The notes beneath the pieces are model-generated. The model worked only from the letters and a program-made list of their open reading frames with translations. It searched no databases and was not told where the DNA came from. A stretch of DNA of 37,757 nt. Source: Paludibacteraceae bacterium. GTDB taxonomy: Bacteria; Bacteroidota; Bacteroidia; Bacteroidales; Paludibacteraceae. Numbering within the stretch: the stretch's first letter is position 1; every line of letters begins with the position of its first letter. Shown one piece after another: positions 1-8,900 of this stretch. The translations under genes and the position numbers were made by a program. The stretch covers positions 1 to 37,757 of the forward strand of contig JAKSNU010000012.1 of assembly GCA_024399535.1 (NCBI GenBank), written 5' to 3'.

Positions 1-32
1 GGAAAACAAAATGTTGCACAAATGGCACATAA

Positions 33-566
33 ATATGGCAAGTCGTCCAAAACCACATAATCGGAGGAGTTTGCGATGGCCTCCGTGGATTGATACAGTC
101 TCTTCCACAATATCCGATACAATATTGCCAGTTTCATCAGGTAAAAACCATACGAACATATCTAACTCAAAAGCCGGAAAGTGATGCAGGCAAAGAGCTG
201 TTGCAACTGGCTTATACACTGACCGATAAGGATAAGGATTGTTTTATGTCAGACTTTAACAGCTGGTATGAAAAGCATAAGTCGTTTATCAACGAGAGGA
301 GTGAACCCGATAAAAATGGCAAGACACATTACGTGCATAAAAGATTACGGAGTGCCTGGTTAAGTCTTAAAAGGAATATGCCTTATCTCTGGGTTTGGTA
401 CGATAACAAGGAGTTGGGAATACCAAATACGAATAATGGAATCGAGTCTGTTTTCACCTCCATGAAAACTCATCTGAGACTCCACAATGGGATGAACATA
501 GAACACAAGAAAACCTTTATAAGGTCTTTCCTTAAAATGAGTCTTCCTCCTGAATTGGAAGGCTAG
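33..566 (+). pseudogene. C-terminal fragment of a Mutator/IS256-like DDE transposase
   Basis: The reading frame is open from about 33, after an in-frame TAA at 30-32, to a TAG at 564-566. Visible motifs fit the C-terminal half of IS1249/IS256-type (MULE-like) transposases: a DGLRGL segment just before the first usable start, then CQFHQVKTI about 15 residues later, then PNTNNGIES and a charged helix typical of the last catalytic region (N-x-x-E). The first 30 bases may carry the same protein in another frame, so the gene may be frameshifted or may simply run off the window edge. A TTG at 90 could start a 158-aa product, but that would lack the first catalytic Asp region, so I treat it as a remnant. 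The last codons lie inside a long palindrome. The exact IS family is uncertain; that it is a transposase fragment is fairly sure. Confidence 0.72.
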
Positions 567-592
567 CCTTCCAATTCAGGAGGAAGACTCAT
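537..592. repeat. Perfect 56-bp palindrome (27-bp arms, 2-nt spacer) at the transposase stop codon
   Basis: Bases 537-563 are the exact reverse complement of 566-592, with TA at 564-565 between them. The transposase stop codon TAG begins in the spacer. The left arm encodes the last nine residues of the transposase. It may act as a strong terminator isolating the element, or have arisen by inverted duplication of the gene's 3' end. Confidence 0.95.
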
Positions 593-653
593 CACCACAA
601 ATGTCCATTACTCACAATCTGGTGGAATTTTATCACCACAAATGTCTATTAGT
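591..653. repeat. Pair of 22-bp direct repeats downstream of the transposase
   Basis: Two copies beginning ATCACCACAAATGTC lie at 591-612 and 632-653. They differ at two positions and are 41 bp apart start to start. Placed just after a transposase, they could be subterminal transposase-binding sites or the right end of the element. The left end is not in the window, so this cannot be confirmed. Confidence 0.6.
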
Positions 654-1034
654 CCGAAAATTGCCATAATATAAAGATTTTAAGTTGATAAATGTTCTTT
701 TCGGTATCGAAATGGGAGCGATTCCTTGCTGTGCCTCTGCATATCCTCTGCATATCCTCTGCTCATTCTCTGCTATTTCTCTGCTATATGAGCGGAGGGT
801 CTCTTGAAGATTAGCAAAGTATTACTGGTATCATACTCAAATATCGATGACTGTTCGGTCAGATATCGCTCTCTACTACTATTATGATGTTTTTTTCCGC
901 TTTTGTCAAAAAAGGGCACTAAAAAAATCCTGAAAGGACGAAATAATCCATAGAACTTTTTGGTCTCGTTTTCAAATCCAATTTGAAACACCCACCCTAT
1001 CACAAGCCTGCGATAAAGTTTTTTTTGAAAAATG
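654..1034. other. Intergenic region between IS remnant and rho promoter
   Basis: No credible gene is seen on either strand over these roughly 380 bases. A 101-codon minus-strand frame crosses the rho promoter and resembles nothing I recognise. The only structure found is the 11-bp array listed separately; the rest is AT-rich sequence without clear hairpins. Confidence 0.6.
734..788. repeat. Five tandem 11-bp units upstream of rho
   Basis: Units at 734, 745, 756, 767 and 778 follow a CCTCTGCATAT / TCTCTGCTATT pattern. The first two are identical; the others differ at a few positions. The same 11-bp motif family occurs at 35902-36011, at the other end of the window. Confidence 0.85.
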
Positions 1035-1065
1035 TTGCACAGTTGAATTATTATTCGTACCTTTG
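1035..1065 (+). promoter_or_regulatory. Bacteroidota-type promoter for the rho operon
   Basis: TTG at 1035-1037 (-33) and TACCTTTG at 1058-1065 (-7) are separated by 20 nt, which fits the Bacteroidota primary sigma consensus. Transcription would begin around 1070, leaving a leader of about 35 nt before rho. Confidence 0.75.
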
Positions 1066-1107
1066 CAGCCGAATTCAATAAGAATCATCAGAAACACAAT
1101 TCAGCTA

Positions 1108-2550
1108 ATGAAAAAAAAATCAAACGAAATTGCCAATGCCGCACAAGACGATAACGCATCAGTCGGCGAAAAGGCTAAGAAAGTAAAAGTCAAACGAGTA
1201 GAAGAGAAAAAGACTCAGACTAAAAACGAAAAAAACAACAACGGCAAGAAAACAGTAAGGAAGAGAATTCCGAGGAAAAATACCGACCAAGCCATTCCGA
1301 GCATTGACGAGATGCAAATGGCACAGGAGACAACTGATATGCCCATCATGCCCGAAGTGCCACCTATGATACAGGACATGCCTATGGTACCCGAAGTGCC
1401 GGTAATGCCTGAGGAGACCGAAAATATGTTCGAAGACCGCGAAGGCGTGTTCGAACTGGTGCAGGACCAAGGATTCGGCTTCGTAAGGTCGGCAGAATAT
1501 AATTTCCTCGCCTCGGACGACGACTGCTATGTGGCAGTGCCAGAAGTGAAAAGATACCGACTCAAGACTGGCGATTACGTGAAGGTACAAATCGACAAAC
1601 GCCGCCAGTCGAGATATGCAGCCGTAAGCCGCGTATATTCAATAAATTTCAAACAACCGGACGAAGTCAGGACAAGAGTGCCTTTCGAAAGGCTCGTACC
1701 TATTTTCCCTAACGAGAAATTCAATCTGATAGACGACAAGCATTTAGGCGAAAACCTTTCGAACAGGATAGTTGACCTATTCTCGCCTATCGGCAAAGGT
1801 CAGCGTGGACTCATCGTGGCTCAACCGAAGACGGGAAAGACAATGCTGCTGAAGAGCATCGCCAATGCCATCAAGAAGCATAACCCAGAGGTGTATATGA
1901 TAATATTGCTCATCGATGAGCGTCCGGAAGAGGTGACCGACATGAAGCGAGCAGTTAAGGACACGATAGTAGTGTCATCGACATTCGACGAGTCGGCTGA
2001 GCATCATATCAAAGTGTCGCAGATGGTATATGAACATTCACGGCGAATGGTCGAATGCGGTCACGACGTGGTGATTCTGATGGATTCGCTGACAAGGCTC
2101 GCCAGGGCTTACAACACGGTCGAACCTTCGTCGGGCAAAGTGCTGTCGGGAGGTGTTGACCCCAAGGCGTTGTACAGGCCTAAACAGTTCTTCGGAGCCG
2201 CACGAAACGTGGAAAACGGAGGTTCGCTCACCATAATCGCCACTGCCCTGATTGAGACTGGGTCGAAAATGGACGATTTCATCTTCGAGGAGTTCAAGGG
2301 GACAGGCAACATGGAGTTGCAGCTGAACCGAATATTGGCTAACCGAAGGATATTCCCTGCGGTTGACCTCTCAGCCTCATCGACACGACGTGACGACCTG
2401 CTGCTGCCACCACTGACGCTGAAAAACATGTGGGCACTGAGGAGTGTGCTGTCGTCAATGAATCCTGCCGAGGCAATGAACCTCGTACTGCAACAGATGG
2501 ATCTATACAAAACAAACGACAAATTCATAGAAAACATTAACAAAGGATGA
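1108..2550 (+). CDS. rho: Transcription termination factor Rho, lacking a recognisable N-terminal helix bundle
   Basis: Rho is a ring-shaped RNA-dependent ATPase that ends transcription. From the ATG at 1108 the protein has 480 residues. An in-frame TTG at 1063 overlaps the -7 promoter box and is unlikely. Residues about 1-60 are Lys-rich and low-complexity, and about 75-105 are Met/Pro-rich with repeated MPEVP. The cold-shock RNA-binding domain (QGFGFVRS) covers about 112-185. The ATPase domain carries Walker A AQPKTGKT at 238-245, followed by LLIDERPEEVTDM and VILMDSLTRLARAYN. I see no Rho_N helix bundle ahead of the cold-shock domain, unlike E. coli Rho; the disordered segment takes its place. 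The stop overlaps the def start by four bases (ATGA), so the two are translationally coupled. Identity is certain. Confidence 0.97.
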   Translation: MKKKSNEIANAAQDDNASVGEKAKKVKVKRVEEKKTQTKNEKNNNGKKTVRKRIPRKNTDQAIPSIDEMQMAQETTDMPIMPEVPPMIQDMPMVPEVPVMPEETENMFEDREGVFELVQDQGFGFVRSAEYNFLASDDDCYVAVPEVKRYRLKTGDYVKVQIDKRRQSRYAAVSRVYSINFKQPDEVRTRVPFERLVPIFPNEKFNLIDDKHLGENLSNRIVDLFSPIGKGQRGLIVAQPKTGKTMLLKSIANAIKKHNPEVYMIILLIDERPEEVTDMKRAVKDTIVVSSTFDESAEHHIKVSQMVYEHSRRMVECGHDVVILMDSLTRLARAYNTVEPSSGKVLSGGVDPKALYRPKQFFGAARNVENGGSLTIIATALIETGSKMDDFIFEEFKGTGNMELQLNRILANRRIFPAVDLSASSTRRDDLLLPPLTLKNMWALRSVLSSMNPAEAMNLVLQQMDLYKTNDKFIENINKG

Positions 2551-3092
2551 TACTGCCAATATACACTTTAGGACAATCAGTCCTCAGACACGAGACCGAA
2601 GAGGTCGCAAAGGATTACCCCGAGCTCAACACTTTGATTGAAAATATGTTCCAAACCATGTACCATGCCGAAGGAATAGGGTTGGCAGCACCACAGGTGG
2701 GACTGTCGATAAGGCTTTTTGTGGTCGATGGGACAGTGCTCAAAGAGGATATGCCAGATATGATCGAAGGGAAACGGGTATTCATAAATCCAGAAATCAT
2801 CGAAGAATCGGAGGACGAAACGACATACGAGGAGGGCTGTCTGTCAGTACCGGGAATACACGAAAAGGTGAAAAGGCCGAAGACAATAACCATTCACTAT
2901 TTCGACGAGAATTGGAACGAGCATGAGGATACATTCGACGGATTCTTCGCCCGGATGCTGCAACACGAGTATGACCATCTCGAAGGACATGTGTTCACCG
3001 ACCATATCACCCCCATCAGGCGACAGATGATTTCGTCGAAGTTGGGCAAGATAGCCAAAGGCAAGGTGAGCACGAGCTATAAAATAAAATAA
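2547..3092 (+). CDS. def: Peptide deformylase
   Basis: It removes the formyl group from the N-terminal Met of new proteins, using a bound metal ion. All three family motifs are present: GIGLAAPQ at 43-50, EGCLS at 96-100 and HEYDH at 140-144. The metal ligands are Cys98, His140 and His144, and Glu141 is the catalytic acid/base. The length of 181 aa is typical. The start codon overlaps the rho stop, and folB follows after two bases, so the three genes form one translational unit. Nothing looks damaged. Confidence 0.97.
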   Translation: MILPIYTLGQSVLRHETEEVAKDYPELNTLIENMFQTMYHAEGIGLAAPQVGLSIRLFVVDGTVLKEDMPDMIEGKRVFINPEIIEESEDETTYEEGCLSVPGIHEKVKRPKTITIHYFDENWNEHEDTFDGFFARMLQHEYDHLEGHVFTDHITPIRRQMISSKLGKIAKGKVSTSYKIK

Positions 3093-3094
3093 GC

Positions 3095-3436
3095 ATGGAG
3101 ATTTCGGTAGAAGGCATCGAGCTGTGGTGCCACCACGGGGTGTATGACGAAGAGAAACTGATCGGCGGAAAATATACGGTTGACGTCAAGCTGAAAGTGG
3201 CTGACACATCAGGCGAAGGGGACAAGATAGAGAACACCGTGAACTATGAGGAGGTTTATAGAATCGTCAGACAAGAGATGGAAATACGGTCGAAACTGAT
3301 TGAAGACGCAGCGCGGAGAATAGCCGAAAAAATCAAGTCGATAGAAGGGGTCGAGGAGACCGAAATCACAGTCCATAAATACAACCCCGCGATGGGCGGA
3401 AAAATATGGAGAACAGGAGTGAAAATCAAACTATAG
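3095..3436 (+). CDS. folB: Dihydroneopterin aldolase
   Basis: It cleaves 7,8-dihydroneopterin to 6-hydroxymethyl-dihydropterin in folate synthesis. The 113-aa length is typical for the family. Visible hallmarks are the HHGVYDEE segment at 13-20, an internal NTVNYEEVY stretch, a Leu-Ile-Glu substrate-binding region near 68-70, and the HKYNP segment with the likely catalytic Lys95. It lies two bases after def. The next gene, a spike component, begins only 27 bases after its stop, and I see no terminator or TAnnTTTG promoter in that gap. Confidence 0.93.
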   Translation: MEISVEGIELWCHHGVYDEEKLIGGKYTVDVKLKVADTSGEGDKIENTVNYEEVYRIVRQEMEIRSKLIEDAARRIAEKIKSIEGVEETEITVHKYNPAMGGKIWRTGVKIKL

Positions 3437-3463
3437 CCATAAGACTTATAAAGAAGGACAATT

Positions 3464-5236
3464 ATGTCAGATTATGTTTTCAGCGACTGGAAAAAATCGC
3501 TTGAGGATTTCCAGAATTGCGTAGAGAAGGACCTGGAAGAGGTGAGAAAGGAAAAAGCCGAAGTACAAAGATTGAAAGCCGAGATATTCAATCTCGTTGA
3601 GAGCGGGCATTACGTGAGGGACGACCACAAAATCATAGTCTCTGCACCCGAAATCGTGATAGGCAATGTCGATAAGGACGGAACGCTGAAACCAGATGGT
3701 TTCTCAAAGGTAACGATAAGAGCCAACAGCGTGAACATCGAAGGGACAGGAGGCACAGATGTGGGCGGGGAGATAGTCAGCCGTGCAGCAAGCATCAGAA
3801 ACATTGCCGTAGATCCAGGCTCGGACGGCGAAGAAAATGTGGTCTGCGGCAGGAGCGAAATAATCAGCCAAGCCAAAGGCATAGTGCTGAACAGCTATGA
3901 CGAAGAGGGCTGTTTCCACAATATCGCTGGCTGCGGCGGTTCGGGAATAAAAATTGCTTCGGATTCAGTAGTGGCAATCAAAGCCACAAAAGGAAATGAA
4001 TCCCTGAAAAAGTCAATTGACAATAGCAAAAGCAATTTGAACACACAGAAGAGCAACCTCAAACAGGAGGTTAGCAACGCAAAGAAATCGCTGACTGATC
4101 TCATCGACAAACTCGAAGAGATAATGACCGAGCGCGACAAGTTGACCGAAGACGACATATCGGTAAGGCTGAACATCGAGGAAATCATCGAAAAGCACCG
4201 CAGTTTCGAACACGAGTTGCCTGCACTCTACGCAACGATGAACACATATATCCGTGCAGTGGCAAAATTGGCTGAGGCAAACCGACAAATAAGCGAGCTC
4301 GACAAACAGAGTCAAGAAGCAGACAATGCAAAAGGCGATTTCAAGACCAAGAGCACCGAGACAATGGTCTATATCGCAGGCGAGACAATCACCAACATAT
4401 CTGCCGATGGCGACGGAAACCTCAGGGACAACGATGAGGCGGGATTCTCGGTGCAGGCGAAGCACACATCGTTCGCAGCTTACGATGCAAAGAGCGCACT
4501 CATGCCAAAAGGCACATTCAACGTAGGGGCAGAGTCGATAAACCTAAGCACTTCGAACAGTAACGTCAAGGACGACAAGAACATTGAATACAAAGCCGAT
4601 GGGTCGGTCAACATAGTCACCAAGCAAATGAACATCGAGGGGGTGGATTATGACATAAAAAACGACGAACTCGAAGAGAACGATATCACCAAGGACGGAC
4701 AGCTCAATATCAGAATCGAAAGTATCGACATCAAGAGCACCGACAAGGAGGGAAAGGCAACAGGCGCAATAAAACTCAACGCCAAGGAAATTGAGATAAA
4801 AGCCAAAGATACCGACAAGGAGAATAAGAGCGACAAAGAGTTGGCAAAAGAGGGTAAGATAACTATCACCGCCGAGAAGATGTATGAAGGCGAAGAAAAA
4901 TCGCTCAGGATAGAGAAGCAGGCAAAATGGACGGGACTCATAGGCGAAGAGGTAGGCATTTTCGCTAAGAAAACCGCCGAGATACAACAAGAGGGAGCTT
5001 TGGTACAATTAGACGGAGGAAACCTCACCGAAGGAGGCAGTGCCGTCAAGATATGTGGCGACACGACCATAGGAGGCAAAGCCGACATCAAGGGTGACGT
5101 CACTGCACCGAAGATTACCGGTAAGAACATTGAGGCTTCAAGTTCGTTCAAGTCAACCAACATAAGCGATGGAATAGCTGTACCCGCACCTGCAGCTCCA
5201 GAGAAAGCAAATGCAAAACTTAAAGAAAAAGAATAA
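3464..5236 (+). CDS. Beta-helical, coiled-coil protein of the VgrG spike module
   Basis: This 590-aa protein is not from a family I can name. There is no signal peptide. Residues about 8-48 form a charged heptad-rich coil. About 55-170 contain short alternating beta repeats (IVSAPEIVIGNV, VTIRANSVNIEG). About 178-285 form a long Lys/Glu/Asn-rich coiled coil. About 290-560 return to repeats of the form x-I-x-I-x-A-K (IEIKAKD, KITITAEKM, VNIVTKQMNIEG) like those in VgrG needle tips (gp5-C/DUF2345-like). The C-terminus is an Ala/Pro/Lys/Glu-rich tail (APAAPEKANAKLKEKE). It is the first of five closely spaced genes ending with three VgrG-like proteins, so I infer a structural or tip-associated spike component. 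A tail-fibre-like or scaffold role is the main alternative. Confidence 0.6.
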   Translation: MSDYVFSDWKKSLEDFQNCVEKDLEEVRKEKAEVQRLKAEIFNLVESGHYVRDDHKIIVSAPEIVIGNVDKDGTLKPDGFSKVTIRANSVNIEGTGGTDVGGEIVSRAASIRNIAVDPGSDGEENVVCGRSEIISQAKGIVLNSYDEEGCFHNIAGCGGSGIKIASDSVVAIKATKGNESLKKSIDNSKSNLNTQKSNLKQEVSNAKKSLTDLIDKLEEIMTERDKLTEDDISVRLNIEEIIEKHRSFEHELPALYATMNTYIRAVAKLAEANRQISELDKQSQEADNAKGDFKTKSTETMVYIAGETITNISADGDGNLRDNDEAGFSVQAKHTSFAAYDAKSALMPKGTFNVGAESINLSTSNSNVKDDKNIEYKADGSVNIVTKQMNIEGVDYDIKNDELEENDITKDGQLNIRIESIDIKSTDKEGKATGAIKLNAKEIEIKAKDTDKENKSDKELAKEGKITITAEKMYEGEEKSLRIEKQAKWTGLIGEEVGIFAKKTAEIQQEGALVQLDGGNLTEGGSAVKICGDTTIGGKADIKGDVTAPKITGKNIEASSSFKSTNISDGIAVPAPAAPEKANAKLKEKE

Positions 5237-5239
5237 GTC

Positions 5240-5929
5240 ATGAAAAAACCAGTTACAAGCAAACTCACAGAATTAAAGTCAAAATTGGGTGGATACGTGA
5301 TGTTGATGCAATATAGATACATGAACATCTGCGTCAAGGCAGAGCCTATGGCAATGCTATCAATAACCATTGAGATAGATGGAGAAAGGAGAAGCATCGA
5401 AGACGTGGCTCTCATTGTGATGGACCAAGAAGACGATAAGAAGATGAAAGTCGTGGCAAAGGATATGGAAGACATTCCGCAGATTGGCAAGGGAATAGCC
5501 TTCACCCACCCCGAGTTCAAGCAGGAAGTCAAGGAACTGCTCTTGGATGGGCAGAAAAGCGAAGATGTGCCATTGGACCAGAAAATGTTCTACATAGAAC
5601 TGACAATGCCCGAAATGGACGAGAAGCGACACGACAACATGACAAAACTCATCAAGACACTGCATGACGAGTGCTCCACCAAAATGGAGGTCACTCACAA
5701 GCTGATAGCAGGCGAAGTGGCTGCCATGCTGCTGACCGGTGGAACACCCGAAGAGGCTGAGGAGGCTGCAAAAGCCATGGACGACGTCTATAACTGGCAT
5801 AAGGACCTCATGGAGAAATACACCAAGACAAAGACAGATGAGATAGACAACGCATTTGAAAATAACCAGAGCAAAGAAAAAAAAGACGAAGACAACGACA
5901 ACAGCATTACACAATCAATGAAACTATAA
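5240..5929 (+). CDS. Hypothetical 229-aa protein of the VgrG spike module
   Basis: I do not recognise this family. The protein is soluble-looking, acidic and without signal peptide or membrane segment. Residues about 35-110 read as a mixed alpha/beta domain (MLSITIEIDGERRS, VALIVMDQED, IGKGIAFTHPEF). Residues about 120-190 are helical (HDNMTKLIKTLHDECSTK, TPEEAEEAAKAMDDVYNWHK). The last 35 residues are Lys/Asp/Asn/Glu-rich and probably disordered. It starts three bases after the beta-helical gene and ends six bases before the first VgrG-like gene, so it is certainly co-transcribed. A chaperone or adaptor for loading the spike is a reasonable guess from position alone. Confidence 0.55.
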   Translation: MKKPVTSKLTELKSKLGGYVMLMQYRYMNICVKAEPMAMLSITIEIDGERRSIEDVALIVMDQEDDKKMKVVAKDMEDIPQIGKGIAFTHPEFKQEVKELLLDGQKSEDVPLDQKMFYIELTMPEMDEKRHDNMTKLIKTLHDECSTKMEVTHKLIAGEVAAMLLTGGTPEEAEEAAKAMDDVYNWHKDLMEKYTKTKTDEIDNAFENNQSKEKKDEDNDNSITQSMKL

Positions 5930-5935
5930 CTCAAG

Positions 5936-8900
5936 ATGGTCACCTGCGAATTACTGATAAAAATTGGCAACGACAAAAAGTTGTACACATTCAGCACTGG
6001 TAATAAATCAGAGTTTGTCGTTAAAGACGCAAATAAAAAAGAGTTTAAGCTGAATGGCACAATGACGAAAATCGATGTCGTCAAAGTCATGGGAAAACCC
6101 AATGGCATAGAGGCAGAGATTGACATCACTGGTAGTTCATTGCCTGAAATGGCAGAATTGAACAATGAATTCCAAAACAATGCTGCTATCCTCAATTTTG
6201 TCAAAAAAACAAATGTAAAAGATAAAGAAACAAAAACGATAAAAGAATATTCTGAATTCACGGTTTTCAATGTCGGAATCACCACCAAATACAATGAGGA
6301 GGGAAAAATTAAAGGTATGAAAGCAAGACTTGGCATTTACAGCAACGATAAATTTGCAGACCTCGCATACACTTCGAAGGCATTCACAGCCAAGAAACTG
6401 TTCAGTGATATAGTAAAACCGGAAATAAATGAAATAGAGAATAACCAATTCAATGAAAGAATAAAACCGGAAATCGAAAGAATACAGAAAGAAATCGACA
6501 AAAAGGAAGCCGAATTGAAAAAGGCAAAAAGCGATGCAGATAAGGAAAAACTCAAAAAAGAAATAGAAAACCTAAAAAAAGATATAGAAAACCTTAAAAA
6601 AGATATAGAAAACCTTAAAAAAGATATAGAAAACCTTAAAAAAGATATACTCATCAATCCGACAAAGGGAAGCATAAACCTCAAAGACGACCAAGACCTG
6701 ATACATCCATTCCTTGTACAGTACGAAGAAACCTTCTACTCGTTTATGCTCAGGACAGTCAACAGGTGCGGAGGATACCTGTATTTTGAAAACGGGAAAC
6801 TGCATATCGGACATGCTGAGGGAACTGAAAGGAAAATAGGTGACCTTTTCACTGATAATGAGATAACCGAGTCGGAAGGGTGCAACAACGCAGCCTTCAG
6901 CACGGCAGCAGAAAAAAAAGACATTGACTTCCAGGAAGGTGCGTACGCAAACAAATTACAATTAAGAAGCGAAGAGAAATCAACCGACAAAGATGCTCTC
7001 AGCACATACGTGACAGACATAGGGAAAGACGATTACCTGCAGGATATCGAAAAGGACAAATACGATTCGGCAAGCGACCAGGTGAACAAAGACCAATCAA
7101 TAAGCATAGCAGTGACCAATCTGCTCCGTTCGCAGAACCTTATGCAGTATATCGTTGACACAGGATTGGAAGAGACGCAGATATGGGCATCAGCAGCATC
7201 GTTTGCAGCAGAGAACAACAAAAAGTTCAACAAAAAATATTTCAGTTCAGTCGATGACGCGACGAAATACGACTCTACAAAAAAAATATACAGAGAGTTC
7301 GGGACATACACCACAGGTACTGAATGGAATGCCAACCTGTACAACAAGTTCTATACCTGCATCCGAAGAGTACAAGACATACCTGACAGACGAAAAATAG
7401 TCATAAACCATACTGGCGAGTACAAAGACATAGCATTAGGCGATACAGCCACATACAATAGCAGCAATTACATTGTCACTAAGGTGCAATACACTGAATC
7501 GTATGGCAAACTGACTGGCATCAAACAGAAACAGACAGTAGAACTCACCGAAGGGGTCAAAATAAACAAAACGAACCATTTCATAGCCGAAAGGATGTGC
7601 GACCCCATAAGACGTGTCGAGGGAGGCATGAGAGCTGTCGTCACTGACAATATGGATCCAATCTGGGCAGGAAGGGTGAGAGCAAGGTTTGAATGGGAAA
7701 CAAATAATGCATCGCCATGGATAGCAGTAAGGTCGTTAGCATCAAAAGAGGAAGGAGGAGTATATTTCCAGCCAGAGGAGAAAGACACAGTGATGTTAGG
7801 TTTCGAAGGGGGAAATATCGAACGTCCTTATGTCGAGGGTGCGTTGTTCACAAGCAATGTCGGTCCAAGATGGGGAGGGAGGACCTACGACGACGTCATA
7901 TCATGCCGTAATGGTCACAGCATAAAGTTCAACACGATAGCCACCAAGGGTCAAGCAGCCGGAGTATTTGGATTCCCAGGTGGAATATTCACACCACTCA
8001 CATCCGTCTCAATTCCGAATGACAGTAATTTGATAAAAACGACAGGTGGTATTGAGATAGGCGACGACAACGGATGGTACCAGATAGCAATGTCATCGAA
8101 CAATAGGTCGGTCACAATACAGTCGATGTTCGGGAATGTAGATATCAACGCATTCACGGGAATTACCATTTCGGCACCTAACGGGTCAGTGAACATATCA
8201 GGACAAAACGTGAACATAACCGCAGGCGACAAACTCACGATGGTATCGGGACAGAACATTATGGAGAGTATCGGAGGGGCAGGATTTGGTTTCCAAGCAG
8301 GGAAAGCCCTTGCATCGTTCATTGAATCAAAGACGGTTGACATGAACCTGCTCAGACATATACTGGACGCATTCATACGTCCGGTGAATGGTTCGATGGA
8401 AATAACCTCGTACAACAACATGATAATGGAGAGTGGCAGAAGCCATGCCACAATCAAGCAAGCAGAAGAATATGTCATGACTGAAATGCTCGACATTACA
8501 GCAGGTGTAGCACAGAAGATACATACAACTGATAGGAGCGATAGCAATTTCTTCATGCGTGGTCTGTACAAACTATATGACACACGCGATTATGAATACA
8601 CATCAACGATATTATACTATAACATCAAACTGCTGAAATCCATTTTAACATCAATAGTTGAAGAAACATACGAGATAAAATTCAGAGACAACGAGGATCA
8701 GCCTACAACCGAGGAAGCAAGAAAAACAGAATTTAAAGAAAAAATACAAGACAAAATTAAAAATTTAAACCTGGAAGGCCTGAAAATCGGCTCACTAATT
8801 GAAAGTATCAAGAATTTGGATTATCAAGCCGAATATGATTCTAATGAAGTCAAAAAAGATGAAGAAACATTCAAAACGGCACATGTAGCCAATAAGGATG

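Noticed and set aside
773-1078. 101-codon minus-strand frame upstream of rho
   Set aside because: It runs across the rho promoter, has no promoter of its own and resembles no family. Its composition looks like translated AT-rich non-coding DNA.
1063-1107. Upstream TTG as the start of rho
   Set aside because: It overlaps the -7 box of the promoter, so it would lie before or at the transcription start. The ATG at 1108 follows a normal leader.
6560-6652. Repeat in VgrG-A as a possible assembly artefact or phase-variable stop
   Set aside because: The units are exact multiples of three and keep the frame. They extend an existing coiled coil, so they read as real coding repeats.
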